NCBI RefSeq assembly: GCF_000420165.1 | Contig: NZ_ATUK01000014.1 | Location: 82,001 to 146,000 of the forward strand | From: Thioalkalivibrio sp. AKL19 | GTDB taxonomy: Bacteria; Pseudomonadota; Gammaproteobacteria; Ectothiorhodospirales; Ectothiorhodospiraceae | DNA length: 64,000 nucleotides | Direction: 5' to 3' | Shown here: piece by piece, positions 47,081 to 55,748 of the stretch | Layout of the letters: the number at the start of each line of letters is the position of its first letter | Numbering within the stretch: the stretch's first letter is position 1 | Translations under genes and position numbers: made by a program | Notes under the pieces: generated by a model | Seen by the model: the letters and a program-made list of their open reading frames with translations, nothing else | What the model was told of the DNA's origin: nothing | Databases searched by the model: none

Positions 47081-47345
47081 CCCCGCAAGGTGATCATTGC
47101 GGGTTCGGCAGGTCGGCCAACGTTCCGGAAAGGGCGCGAATTGCGGGTAATGGCGCGGCCCTTTACAAGGATCGGAACGCGGTCATGGACACTGGAAGAC
47201 CAAGTCGTCGGGTTCTTTCGTGGCACCCCGCGGCGGCGTCGCGGTACTTGACGAGGGCTGCGGCCATTGTCGCCGCGCCGCGCCGGGCAGCGGAACACCA
47301 CAGGAACGCCGCACCGGCAACGATCAAGCTGAAGGACCACTAGCC

Positions 47346-48785
47346 TTGGGCCGCGAAATCCGCGAGGAGCACTTTGGCGCGGCGGATTTCGACCGCTTCC
47401 ACCAGAAGCTCGCCGACGAGACGGCTCGCCTGCTGGAATGGCTGCGTACGGGACCAGCCGAGGACCCCACGCCACCCCCGCGGCTCGGCTTCGAGATCGA
47501 GGCCTGGTTGTGCGACACCCACGGCCGCCCGCTTCCGGTCAACGACGCCTTCCTCGCGGCCATGGACAGCCCGCTGGCCACCCTGGAACTGGCGCAATTC
47601 AATATCGAGCTGAACAGCAGCGTCTTCCGCGCCGGGCCCGGCTGCTTCGGCGCCATCCTCGACGAGTTGCGCGAGACCCTGCGCCAGGCGCGCCGGGCCG
47701 CGCGCCACGCCGGCGCCGAACTGCTAATGGCCGGCAGCCTGCCGACCCTGGACCCGGCCGATCTCGGGCTGCACCACATGTCACGCCAGGCCCGCTACCG
47801 GGCGCTGAACAGCGCGATCCTGGAACAGCGCGCCCAGCGCCCGCTGGAGGTGGACATTGTCGGCCACGAACACCTGCATCACCGCCACGCGGATGTAATG
47901 CTGGAAGCCGCGGCGACCTCCTTCCAGGTTCATATCGAGACCCGGCCCGACGTCGCCCACCGGGCCTACAACGCCTCGCTGGTCGCGGCTGCACCGGTCC
48001 TGGCCGCTGCCGGCAACACGCCCTACATCTTCGGTCACGACCTGTGGGCCGAGAGCCGCATCCCGCTGTTCGAACAGTCCGTGGAGGTGGGCGGGTTCGC
48101 CGACTCGGCGCGGGGGCCGATCCGCCGCGTGACCTTCGGCACCGGATATCTGCACACCTCCATCGGCGAGCTGTTCACCGAGAACCTCGAACACTTCCCG
48201 GTACTGCTGCCGGTGGCGCTGGACGAGCCAGCCGACCAGCTGGCCCACCTCGCCTTCCACAACGGCACCATCTGGCGCTGGACCCGACCGATCGTCGGCT
48301 GCGATGCCGATGGCCACCGCAGCCTGCGCCTGGAATTTCGCTGCCTGCCGGCAGGCCCCTCGCTGATCGACATGCTGGCCAACACGGCCTTTGCACTGGG
48401 ACTGATCGAACACCTGGTGGCCGAGTCGCCGGACGGGGCCCTCGAGACCCCGTTTTCCGAGGCACGCGACAACTTCTACAATGCAGCCCGGAAAGGCTTG
48501 GACGCCCGCCTGCGCTGGGGCCATCGCGACCCCGTCCCGGCACCACGCCTGATCACGCGCGACCTGCTGCCCCGCGCGGCCGAGGGCCTGGAACACCTGG
48601 GCATTGATTCCGGCGAACGCGACGCCCTGCTCGGCATCATCGCCGCACGCGTGGCCAGCGGCCAGACCGGCGCGCGCTGGCAACGCGACTGGGTCGCACG
48701 TCATGGTCGCGACTGGCCCGGGCTGGTCCGGGCCTATCGCGGCTGGCAGAACACCGGCGCACCGGTCCACACCTGGGGCCTTTGA
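47346..48785 (+). CDS. GCS2-type carboxylate-amine ligase (glutamate-cysteine ligase family)
   Basis: A 479-residue protein resembling the glutamine-synthetase-fold ligases called GCS2. L-G-F-E-I-E-A-W-L-C-D begins the ATP/metal site, A-Q-F-N-I-E-L-N and H-I-E-T/ Q-V-H-I-E-T-R-P-D follow, and L-R-L-E-F-R-C-L-P-A-G-P gives the late acidic-arginine motif. It would join an amino acid to a carboxylate using ATP; the substrate could be glutamate-cysteine or another pair. Start TTG 47346 follows GAAGGA by 9 bp; no ATG suits. The hydrolase gene next door starts 8 bp after its stop, so they form an operon. Confidence 0.75.
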   Translation: MGREIREEHFGAADFDRFHQKLADETARLLEWLRTGPAEDPTPPPRLGFEIEAWLCDTHGRPLPVNDAFLAAMDSPLATLELAQFNIELNSSVFRAGPGCFGAILDELRETLRQARRAARHAGAELLMAGSLPTLDPADLGLHHMSRQARYRALNSAILEQRAQRPLEVDIVGHEHLHHRHADVMLEAAATSFQVHIETRPDVAHRAYNASLVAAAPVLAAAGNTPYIFGHDLWAESRIPLFEQSVEVGGFADSARGPIRRVTFGTGYLHTSIGELFTENLEHFPVLLPVALDEPADQLAHLAFHNGTIWRWTRPIVGCDADGHRSLRLEFRCLPAGPSLIDMLANTAFALGLIEHLVAESPDGALETPFSEARDNFYNAARKGLDARLRWGHRDPVPAPRLITRDLLPRAAEGLEHLGIDSGERDALLGIIAARVASGQTGARWQRDWVARHGRDWPGLVRAYRGWQNTGAPVHTWGL

Positions 48786-48793
48786 GGAAACCC

Positions 48794-49804
48794 GTGACGC
48801 AAATGATCAACGAACACTTCGAACTGCCCGACGGCTTCCTCGAGGCCACGCCCGAGACCCTGCACCAGTGCGTCCCCGGCCCGGCCCTGATCCACCTGGA
48901 GGGCCAGCGCGAGCCCGCGGTGGCCGTGGTCCTGCTGCTACACGGCAACGAGCCGGTGGGCCTGCACGCGGTGCAGCAGCTCCTGCGCCACTACACCGGG
49001 CGCCCGCTGCCGCGTTCGCTGACCCTGGTCGTGGGCAACCCGCAGGCGGCGGCCCTGAACCAGCGCCACCTGGACGACCAGCCCGACTTCAACCGCATCT
49101 GGCCCGGAACCGAACAAGGCGGTTCGCGCGAAGCCGATGTCTTTGCCGAGCTGTGCCGGCGCCTGGAGAGCCGCGGCCTGTTCGCCGCGATCGATCTGCA
49201 CAACAATACCGGGCGCAACCCCCACTACGCCTGCATCAACCGCCTGGATGCGCCGTTTCTAAACCTGGCGGCGCTGTTCGGGCGCACGGTGGTCTACTTC
49301 ACCCGGCCACGCGGCGTCGCCTCCATGGCGCTGGCACGGATCGCACCGGCCGTCACACTGGAATGCGGCCACCCCGAGGACACGGCCGGCGTGGACCACG
49401 CGCGCGAGATGATCGACGCGGTTCTGCACCTGGACCATTTCGCCCAGCAGCCGCCACGCGAAGGGGCCATCGAGATCTTCCATACCGTGGCCCAGGTCCG
49501 GGTCCGGCCGGGGCTGCAAGTCGGGCTGGAGGCACAGCACGACATCCGCCTGGAACCCGACCTGGACGGCCTGAACTTCCAGCTTTTACCCGCCGGATCG
49601 CGCCTGGTAAACGTGCACGAGGATGCCGACGAGCCGCTCGTCGCGATCGCCGAGGACGGTTCGGAGGTGACCGGGGAATATCTGGAGCGGGCCGGTCAGG
49701 AGATCCGCCTGAAGCGCCAGGCGATGCCGTCCATGCTCACGCTGGACACCCGCGTGATCGCCCAGGACTGCCTGTGCTACCTGATGGAGCCGCTGACACT
49801 CTGA
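48794..49804 (+). CDS. succinylglutamate desuccinylase/aspartoacylase-like protein
   Basis: A 336-residue zinc carboxypeptidase-fold protein. H-G-N-E-P-V-G (metal His and Glu), D-F-N-R-I-W-P-G, D-L-H-N-N-T-G-R-N-P-H and the catalytic T-L-E-C-G-H match the ASTE/AspA family. It probably hydrolyses an amide bond in an acylated amino acid or small peptide. The upstream partner makes amide bonds, so the pair may build and trim one metabolite. Start GTG 48794 follows GAGGA by 5 bp; TTG 48782 and ATG 48803 are alternatives. Confidence 0.8.
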   Translation: MTQMINEHFELPDGFLEATPETLHQCVPGPALIHLEGQREPAVAVVLLLHGNEPVGLHAVQQLLRHYTGRPLPRSLTLVVGNPQAAALNQRHLDDQPDFNRIWPGTEQGGSREADVFAELCRRLESRGLFAAIDLHNNTGRNPHYACINRLDAPFLNLAALFGRTVVYFTRPRGVASMALARIAPAVTLECGHPEDTAGVDHAREMIDAVLHLDHFAQQPPREGAIEIFHTVAQVRVRPGLQVGLEAQHDIRLEPDLDGLNFQLLPAGSRLVNVHEDADEPLVAIAEDGSEVTGEYLERAGQEIRLKRQAMPSMLTLDTRVIAQDCLCYLMEPLTL

Positions 49805-49838
49805 TCCCGCCGCTGTTCGCGACGGATTCGAATCCGGC

Positions 49839-50048
49839 TCAGGCGTCGCGTTCGACGCGCTCGAGGACCTGGGCGACGTGATCGCCCTTGCGGTAATTCG
49901 GGAGGTCGCGCTGCATGTCGGCCAGCGCCTCTTCGCGGGCCTGTTCGCTGTCGTACCAGCGATAGGATTCCCAGTCCGGCCCCAGCAGGTGCGGCATGGC
50001 CATGGTGCTGCCTTCCGGCAGGCGGATGCGGATTCCGTAGCGTTTCAT
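49839..50048 (-). CDS. small protein of unknown function
   Basis: A 69-residue protein I do not recognise: soluble, charged, with no cysteine, beginning M-K-R-Y-G-I-R-I-R-L-P-E-G and containing W-E-S-Y-R-W-Y-D-S-E-Q-A-R-E-E-A. The first part reads as beta strands and the rest as an amphipathic helix. The preceding bases hold no strong ribosome site. Its stop codon is 35 bp from the end of the aspartoacylase-like gene, convergent. Coding is supported only by composition and length. Confidence 0.5.
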   Translation of the reverse strand: MKRYGIRIRLPEGSTMAMPHLLGPDWESYRWYDSEQAREEALADMQRDLPNYRKGDHVAQVLERVERDA

Positions 50049-50172
50049 GGATTCGTCCGAGGTTGCTTCCTTGAGGGGTCGCCCGCGTGCACGCACACGA
50101 CCCGGCGCGCAGTCTATCCGAGCCCCTGAAGACCGGCAATACAGGCACCGGCCCACCAGCGCCCCAAACGAA

Positions 50173-50204
50173 ACAGGGGCTGTCATCGGCATGACAGCCC
50201 CTGT
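50173..50204 (-). terminator. hairpin after the tRNA-Met gene
   Basis: A perfect 14-bp stem (50173-50186 with 50191-50204) around a CGGC loop, followed on the minus strand by only TTT (50172 and onward). It lies 11 bp past the CCA end of tRNA-Met. A terminator or processing signal is likely; a short T tract weakens the call. Confidence 0.65.
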
Positions 50205-50215
50205 CCGGGATTCGG

Positions 50216-50292
50216 TGGTGGCTACGCCCTGATTCGAACAGGGGACCCCATCATTATGAGTGATGTGCTCTAACCAGCTGAGCTACGTAGCC
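50216..50292 (-). tRNA. tRNA-Met (anticodon CAT, elongator type)
   Basis: A 77-nt gene with CCA encoded. On the minus strand GGCTACG (acceptor) begins at 50292 and pairs with CGTAGCC at the 3' end, the discriminator is A, and 50218-50216 encode CCA. The D arm is GCTC...GAGC; the anticodon stem CATCA/TGATG carries loop CTCATAA with anticodon CAT; the T arm is CCCTG-TTCGAAT-CAGGG. The G-C first pair and sequence match the elongator tRNA-Met pattern of E. coli metT, not the initiator. Confidence 0.95.
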
Positions 50293-50357
50293 ACGCGGGC
50301 TGCGAATTCTCCGGAGGCCGGCGCATAAAGTCAAGCCAGCGCGGCGGCCGGCGGGGC

Positions 50358-50663
50358 TCAGATCTGCAGGCGCTCGACCACGCGGCCGTTCTTGAGGTGT
50401 TCTTCCAGGATCTCGTCGATGTCGCGTTCGTCCTGGTAGGTGTACCAGACGCCCTCCGGGTAGACGACCGCGACCGGGCCCTCGTTGCAGCGGTCCAGGC
50501 AGCCGGCGGTGTTCACCCTCACCAGGCCCTTGCCGTGGATGCCCATAGCCTTGGCCTGGTTCTTGGCATAGGCGCGCATCTCGGTCGCCCCGTGGTCCTC
50601 GCAACAGTTGCCGTCCTCGCGGCAGTTGGTGCAGAAAAAGATATGGCGCTGGTAGTAGCCCAT
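50358..50663 (-). CDS. thioredoxin-like [2Fe-2S] ferredoxin
   Basis: A 101-residue protein with thioredoxin-like fold features and cysteines in F-F-C-T-N-C, N-C-C-E-D-H-G and A-G-C-L-D-R-C-N-E-G-P, the ligand set of the ferredoxin_like_2Fe2S / NuoE-like group. It starts M-G-Y-Y-Q-R-H-I-F-F-C-T-N. It likely carries electrons in the cytoplasm; partner unknown. No operon partner in the same orientation is close. TTTTC-GGAGAC reading suggests GGAGAC 5 bp before ATG 50663. Confidence 0.85.
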   Translation of the reverse strand: MGYYQRHIFFCTNCREDGNCCEDHGATEMRAYAKNQAKAMGIHGKGLVRVNTAGCLDRCNEGPVAVVYPEGVWYTYQDERDIDEILEEHLKNGRVVERLQI

Positions 50664-50745
50664 GGAAGTCTCCGGTGATCCCTGCGACTCATGATAACGC
50701 TGCCACCGGCAAAACGGCGGGTGGCAGCGTGCGCTGTCCGTACAT

Positions 50746-51483
50746 TCAGCGGAAGCGGTAGACCAGGCTCACGTCCGTGATGGTGTCGGTATTCTCCACG
50801 CCCGGCTCGACGTCGGTATTGTGCTTCACAGTGAAGCTGGTACGCAGGGACATCCGGCTGGTGACGTCCGCGGTCAGGGCGAGGATGTTCTCGATCTCGG
50901 TATTGTCGCCGCCGGTCAGGATCAGCAGCTCGTCGGTGAGGCGGGCGTTGTCGCTGATGTCCCAGCGCAAGTTGCCGGCCAGGCGTCCGACCGGTTCGCT
51001 GTCGGTTTCCCCGGTCGTGCGGATGCGCACCTGGCGCATACCGGCGCCGACCTCGCCGTCCAGCCGCACCCGTTCGCCGTCGATCAGGCGACGACCGTAA
51101 CCGGCCGTGGCCGAACCCTGGTAGTCATAGTTGCTAAAGCGGTCACGCTCGTAGCGCAGCGCCCCGAACAGGTAGTCGTGCTCGCCGAGCTTGCGGTCCG
51201 CCTGATAACCGGCGATGTAGCGCTGGCCGGTGGTCTCGTCGTCCTCTTCGTGGAAGTACGCGTCCAGGCGGATGCGATTGCGCCAGTCGATGGTCGTGTG
51301 TTCCGCGCGGAAACGGCCCGTGGCCGTGGTGGACTCGGTGTTCCCGGTGGTCTTGGAGGCCCCCAGCTCGATCGTCGACTGCCAGCCTTCCGCCTCCCAG
51401 GCCAGCCCTTGCGAGACTGGTATGCTCAACAGGATGAGCGAGGCAAACGCAGACCCGACGGGCCGGAACGAACGCACGAGCAT
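50746..51483 (-). CDS. DUF481 family outer-membrane protein
   Basis: A 245-residue exported protein. A signal peptide (about residues 1-29, G-L-A-W-E) is followed by repeated amphipathic beta strands such as S-T-I-E-L-G-A-S-K-T-T-G-N-T-E, ending with S-L-V-Y-R-F-R, the terminal aromatic typical of outer-membrane barrels. DUF481 includes salt-induced outer-membrane proteins; a role in salt stress would suit a halophile but is inference. GGGAGG before ATG 51483 fixes the start. That start codon overlaps the opposing glcF ATG. Confidence 0.85.
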   Translation of the reverse strand: MLVRSFRPVGSAFASLILLSIPVSQGLAWEAEGWQSTIELGASKTTGNTESTTATGRFRAEHTTIDWRNRIRLDAYFHEEDDETTGQRYIAGYQADRKLGEHDYLFGALRYERDRFSNYDYQGSATAGYGRRLIDGERVRLDGEVGAGMRQVRIRTTGETDSEPVGRLAGNLRWDISDNARLTDELLILTGGDNTEIENILALTADVTSRMSLRTSFTVKHNTDVEPGVENTDTITDVSLVYRFR

Positions 51484-52780
51484 GGGAAACCTCCCGGAAT
51501 CGAATGAGGGCAAGACCCTAGCAAAGCCGCTCGGCGCATCGGACCAGCCCCTGAGATTCCGGGGGCTTTCCGCCGCCGACCAGTGTGTGCACTGCGGCCT
51601 GTGCCTTCCGCATTGCCCCACCTATGGCTGGCACGGCGTCGAGGGGGACTCGCCACGCGGGCGGCTGACCCTGATGCAGGGGCTGGCCCAGGGCCGACTG
51701 GAGCCGGAATCCGAACGCCTGCGCAGCCACCTGGAGGGCTGCCTGGGCTGCCGTTCCTGCGAGGTGGTGTGCCCGGCCCGCGTGCCCTTCGGGGCACTGA
51801 TGGACCGCGCTCGCGAGATCCTGACCGAACACCCCGCCACGCCCTCGCGCGCGAAGGGCTGGCGCCAGACGCTCCAACATCAGGCCCTGCTGCACCCAAG
51901 CCTGCGCAGCCTCGGGGGACTGGCGGCGCGCACCGGCGCCCGCCTCGGTGTGGACCGACTGCTGCCACGCGGCGGCTGGGAACGCAGTCTCGCCCACACC
52001 CGCGACTCCCTGGTACCCGCCCCCCGACTGCACGCGACCGCGAGCCCGGATACGGCCGATGCCTTGCTGTTCACCGGCTGCATGGACCGCTTCTTTACCG
52101 GCCCCGATCTCGAAGCCGCTCTGGCGGTCCTCGACGCCCTCGGCGTGCGCGTGGCCATCCCCCAGGACCAAGTCTGCTGCGGGGCGCTGGACCAGCACAC
52201 CGGCCACCGCGCGGCGGCGCAGGCGCTGCGGGCGCGGAATGGCGAGGTCTTCGGCACCCGCGAGGTACCGGTGATCGCGCTGGACAGCGGGTGCGAGGCC
52301 ACGCTGCGCGAATACCCCGAGGGCACACTGGGCGCGCGCAGCCAGAGTCTCACGCGGTTCCTGGCACAGCGGCTGGATGCGGACCCCCAGGGGGACATCT
52401 GGGAGGACACCCCGATCCGGATCGCGCTGCATCGGCCCTGCACCCAGCGCAACGTCACCCGCGAGGCCCGGGAGCCGGCCGCGATGCTGGAGCGCCTTCC
52501 CGGGGTCTCGCTCGCGCCGGTCAGCGGCGCGCCCAACTGCTGCGGCGCGGGCGGCACCGCGATGCTGACCCAGCCGGCGATGGCGGACGGTCTGGGCAGC
52601 GAAACCCTGAAGGCCCTGACCGGTGCCGCGCCCGACGTGATCGTCAGCCCCAATGTCGGTTGCAGCGTGCACCTGCGGGCGCTCGCAAGCCAGCATGCGG
52701 GCCAGCCGGAGATCCTGTCACCCGCCCGTTTCCTGGCCCGGCGCCTGAAAAACGGCCCGCGCGGCGACGCCGGGCGCTGA
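51482..52780 (+). CDS. glcF: glycolate oxidase iron-sulfur subunit
   Basis: A protein of about 432 residues with two ferredoxin-like clusters, C-V-H-C-G-L-C-L-P-H-C-P and C-L-G-C-R-S-C-E-V-V-C-P, then two CCG domains (F-T-G-C-M-D, H-R-P-C-T-Q, C-C-G-A-L-D, C-C-G-A-G-G, N-V-G-C). This matches GlcF, which with GlcD/GlcE oxidises glycolate at the membrane; those partners are not in the window. Phosphoglycolate phosphatase is encoded 10 kb away. The start at 51482 is uncertain: no ribosome site is visible, and it overlaps a divergent start codon. Confidence 0.88.
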   Translation: MGNLPESNEGKTLAKPLGASDQPLRFRGLSAADQCVHCGLCLPHCPTYGWHGVEGDSPRGRLTLMQGLAQGRLEPESERLRSHLEGCLGCRSCEVVCPARVPFGALMDRAREILTEHPATPSRAKGWRQTLQHQALLHPSLRSLGGLAARTGARLGVDRLLPRGGWERSLAHTRDSLVPAPRLHATASPDTADALLFTGCMDRFFTGPDLEAALAVLDALGVRVAIPQDQVCCGALDQHTGHRAAAQALRARNGEVFGTREVPVIALDSGCEATLREYPEGTLGARSQSLTRFLAQRLDADPQGDIWEDTPIRIALHRPCTQRNVTREAREPAAMLERLPGVSLAPVSGAPNCCGAGGTAMLTQPAMADGLGSETLKALTGAAPDVIVSPNVGCSVHLRALASQHAGQPEILSPARFLARRLKNGPRGDAGR

Positions 52781-52842
52781 TCCGCGCGACTCCTTGCGGT
52801 ACTCTTGAAGCCTCACCCCGACCCCTCGACCGGAGCGGAACC

Positions 52843-53484
52843 ATGCGCCGACTTTCCCCGCTGGATCATCTGATCAACCAGGCCGACGCCTTCGTCAAGG
52901 TTGTCGCCGGACAGGCCCGCTCCACCGGCCGGCCATCTCCGGGCGGGGATGACATCGGGCCGCATCTGGAGGACCACGAACGCGACCTGTCCGTCCGCCT
53001 GATGCGGGTCAACCACGCCGGCGAGGTCGCGGCACAGGGGCTGTACCAGGGCCAGATGCTGACCGCCCGCAACCCGGAGATCCGCGGCCACCTGGACCAG
53101 GCCTCCCGCGAGGAGGGCGACCACCTGCACTGGTGCGCCCGCCGGGTGCACGACCTGGGCGGTCGCACCAGCCTGCTGGGGCCGTTCTGGTACGTGGGTT
53201 CGTTCGGGATGGGCGCGCTCGCCGGGCTGACCGGCGATGCCTACAGCCTCGGCTTTGTCGACGAGACCGAACGCCAGGTGGAACGCCACCTGGACCGCCA
53301 CCTGGAGCGGTTGCCGGCACAGGACGAGGTCTCCGCGCGCATCCTGGCGCAGATGAAGCAGGACGAGGTGGAACACGGTGCGCATGCGATGGCACTGGGC
53401 GGCAAGGCACCCCCGTGGCCGGTGCGCAATATCCTGATGCCGCTGACGTCCAGCATGATGACGCGCACCGCCTACTGGATCTGA
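52843..53484 (+). CDS. coq7: 2-polyprenyl-3-methyl-6-methoxy-1,4-benzoquinone monooxygenase
   Basis: A 213-residue di-iron oxygenase that adds the C6 hydroxyl in ubiquinone synthesis. The iron ligands are in L-M-R-V-N-H-A-G-E-V-A-A-Q-G-L-Y, S-R-E-E-G-D-H-L-H-W and K-Q-D-E-V-E-H-G. It is the Coq7 type rather than the flavin UbiF type. The order crp, OsmC, speD, coq7 matches the Pseudomonas arrangement. GCGGAACC precedes ATG 52843. It serves the same pathway as ubiA at 28.8 kb. Confidence 0.95.
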   Translation: MRRLSPLDHLINQADAFVKVVAGQARSTGRPSPGGDDIGPHLEDHERDLSVRLMRVNHAGEVAAQGLYQGQMLTARNPEIRGHLDQASREEGDHLHWCARRVHDLGGRTSLLGPFWYVGSFGMGALAGLTGDAYSLGFVDETERQVERHLDRHLERLPAQDEVSARILAQMKQDEVEHGAHAMALGGKAPPWPVRNILMPLTSSMMTRTAYWI

Positions 53485-53542
53485 CCCGCGACGCGGGGAG
53501 CCAGATGATCACCGCCGCGTGCCACGCGCGGCGCGCACCGCC

Positions 53543-54352
53543 TCAGCTCGGGCGGCTCATATTCTTGCCGTAGAAGATCTCCATCATCTCGTGCTTGAGC
53601 AGCTTGGAGATGCGTTTGGCCTCCTTGGCCGAGTAGTCGTCCTTGCCCAGCCCGAACAGGTAGCTGTCCAGATCGAAGTCCTTCAGCACCATCTTGGTGT
53701 GGAACAGGTACTCCTGGTACACGTTCACATCCACCATCTGGTACTTCTCCTTGGTGTCGCGGGACAGGAAGTCCTGGATCGAGTTGATCTTGTGATCGAT
53801 GAAGTGCTTCTTGCCGCGCACGTCACGGGTAAAGCCGCGCACGCGGTAATCCATGATCACGATGTCGGACTCGAAGCTGTGGATCAGGTAGTTCAGGGCC
53901 CGCAGCGGCGAGATGCGCCCGCAAGTGGACACGTCGATATCCGCGCGAAACGTCGCGATGCCGCCCTCCGGGTGCGCCTCCGGGTAGGTGTGCACCGTGA
54001 TGTGGCTCTTGTCCAGGTGGCCGACCACGGTCTCCGGCAGCGGGCCGGGGCCCTCGGTGTAGCCGATCTTCTCGGTGGCCACCGGTTCCTCCGAGATCAG
54101 CATGGTCACCGACGCGCCCTGCGGATCGTAGTCCTGGCGCGAGATGTCGAGGATATTGGCCCCGATCAGGTGGGCCACGTCGGACAGGATCTGCGTCAGA
54201 CGCTGGGCGTTGTACGCCTCGTCGATGTACGCGATGTATTCGTCGCGATGCCGGTCACCCGATGCATAGCAGATATCGTAAATGTTGAAGCTCAGGCTCT
54301 TGGTCAGGTTATTGAAACCGTGGAGCTTGATCTGCTTCTTGTGACGAGGCAT
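53543..54352 (-). CDS. speD: S-adenosylmethionine decarboxylase proenzyme
   Basis: A 269-residue pyruvoyl enzyme that provides the propylamine group for spermidine. The self-cleavage site is in [13 protein letters not shown] with Ser 116 becoming the pyruvoyl group. The length is that of the long E. coli type (264). It ends beside coq7 in convergent layout. ATG 54352 begins M-P-R-H-K-K; a longer frame is unsupported. Aminopropyltransferase speE is not in the window. Confidence 0.96.
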   Translation of the reverse strand: MPRHKKQIKLHGFNNLTKSLSFNIYDICYASGDRHRDEYIAYIDEAYNAQRLTQILSDVAHLIGANILDISRQDYDPQGASVTMLISEEPVATEKIGYTEGPGPLPETVVGHLDKSHITVHTYPEAHPEGGIATFRADIDVSTCGRISPLRALNYLIHSFESDIVIMDYRVRGFTRDVRGKKHFIDHKINSIQDFLSRDTKEKYQMVDVNVYQEYLFHTKMVLKDFDLDSYLFGLGKDDYSAKEAKRISKLLKHEMMEIFYGKNMSRPS

Positions 54353-54444
54353 GGCGTGTCCTCTTGGCCCGGGCCGCAGCGAGCGGCGAATTGTAGACGC
54401 CCCGGCCCGCCAGTCCAAGGACAGGGCATCCGGTCGGCGCGGGT

Positions 54445-54873
54445 TCAGCGTCGCGCCGGCCCCTCGATGATCTCGAAGTCGTGGGTCACCTTCGCCGAGG
54501 CACCCAGCATCAGCGAGGCGGAACAGTACTTCTCGGCCGAGAGACCGACCGCGCGCCCGACCTGCTTCTCCGAGAGCTCATGGCCGTACACGCGAAAGTG
54601 CACGTGGATATCGGTAAAGACCTTGGGCACGGTCTCCGCCCGCGTGCCCTCCACGGTCACCTCGCAGTCCAGCACCTGCTGGCGCGCCTTCTTCAGCATC
54701 GCAATCACGTCGAAGCTGGTACAACCACCCATCCCCAGCAGCAGCATCTCCATCGGACGCGCACCCAGGTTGCGCCCGCCGGCATCCGGCGCCCCGTCCA
54801 TCACCACCGCGTGGCCACTGTCGGTCTCGCCGACAAACGCCACCTGGTCCAGCCATTTCACTTTCACCTGCAT
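54445..54873 (-). CDS. OsmC family protein
   Basis: A 142-residue alpha/beta protein of the OsmC/YhfA type. [13 protein letters not shown] has the first redox Cys (near residue 57) and K-Y-C-S-A-S-L-M-L the second (near 121), as in thiol-dependent peroxidases of the family. It likely reduces organic hydroperoxides or acts on another thiol substrate. AAGGA 8-12 bp before ATG 54873 supports the start. It sits 92 bp before speD on the same strand and divergent from crp. Confidence 0.88.
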   Translation of the reverse strand: MQVKVKWLDQVAFVGETDSGHAVVMDGAPDAGGRNLGARPMEMLLLGMGGCTSFDVIAMLKKARQQVLDCEVTVEGTRAETVPKVFTDIHVHFRVYGHELSEKQVGRAVGLSAEKYCSASLMLGASAKVTHDFEIIEGPARR

Positions 54874-55066
54874 CGGGCTCGTCCTTTTGGGAAACACGAA
54901 TCAATGCCTATACTTCAGAGAGGACTCTACGCAGGGCGGACCTGCCGCACAAAATCGGAGGTCGCCGGGCGGATTTTGTGAACGGGTCCAGCCACCCCCG
55001 CGTGCGGGGCACGGGCGCTGCATTAGACTGGCGCACATCCTCAGGAAGCTGATATCGGACGTGACC

Positions 55067-55714
55067 ATGGAAGCCTTGAACAACCCGTTCGTCTACCGCC
55101 CGGCGCAGCCGTCGCCCGCGCTGGAGCGTTTTCTCGGCTACTGCCACCGCCGTCAGTACCGCAAGCGCACCACGATCATCCACTCGGGCACGGTACCCGA
55201 CACGCTGTACTACGTGGTCAGTGGATCGGTCTCGGTACTGGGTGAAAACAACGGACACGAACTGGTGCTCGCCTACCTTAACAAGGGCGAGTTCTTCGGC
55301 GAGCTGGGCATGTTCGAGGACGACCCGCGCAGCGCGACCGTCACCACCCGCGAGGACACCGAGACCGCGGAGATCCCCTACACCCAGTTCCGCGAGATCG
55401 CCCAGCGCGACCCCGAGATCCTGATGCTGCTGACCAGCCAGATCGCGACCCGTCTGCGCCAGACCTCGCGCAAGGTGATGGACCTGGCCTTTGTGGATGT
55501 CACCGGGCGCATCGCCCACACCCTGCTGGATCTGGCCCGCCAGCCGGACGCCATGACCCACCCCGACGGCATGCAGCTGCGCATCACCCGTCAGGAGATC
55601 GCACGCATCGTCGGCTGCTCGCGCGAGATGGCCGGACGCGTGCTGAAGGATCTGGAGGAGCGCGGCCTGATCACCGCCCACGGCAAGACCATCGTGGTGT
55701 TCGGCACGCGCTGA
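55067..55714 (+). CDS. crp: cAMP receptor protein (Crp/Vfr)
   Basis: A 215-residue global transcription regulator. The cyclic-nucleotide domain (about 25-120) has F-F-G-E-L-G-M-F-E-D-D-P-R-S-A-T, the cAMP phosphate pocket with Glu and Arg-Ser. The helix-turn-helix is I-T-R-Q-E-I-A-R-I-V-G-C-S-R-E-M-A-G-R-V, close to Vfr and Crp. Length is standard. The neighbours trpC and speD match Pseudomonas vfr. ATG 55067 is chosen; GTG 55061 is two codons earlier. Confidence 0.93.
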   Translation: MEALNNPFVYRPAQPSPALERFLGYCHRRQYRKRTTIIHSGTVPDTLYYVVSGSVSVLGENNGHELVLAYLNKGEFFGELGMFEDDPRSATVTTREDTETAEIPYTQFREIAQRDPEILMLLTSQIATRLRQTSRKVMDLAFVDVTGRIAHTLLDLARQPDAMTHPDGMQLRITRQEIARIVGCSREMAGRVLKDLEERGLITAHGKTIVVFGTR

Positions 55715-55748
55715 CGCGGCCCCGGCCGGACCAGGCCCGTGGGGGCCT

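Noticed and set aside
47077-47343. 88-codon open frame before the GCS2-type ligase
   Set aside because: No ribosome site or family features; composition unlike neighbouring genes. The 265-bp gap is better read as non-coding, with an imperfect AAAGGGC/GCCCTTT dyad near 47129-47165.
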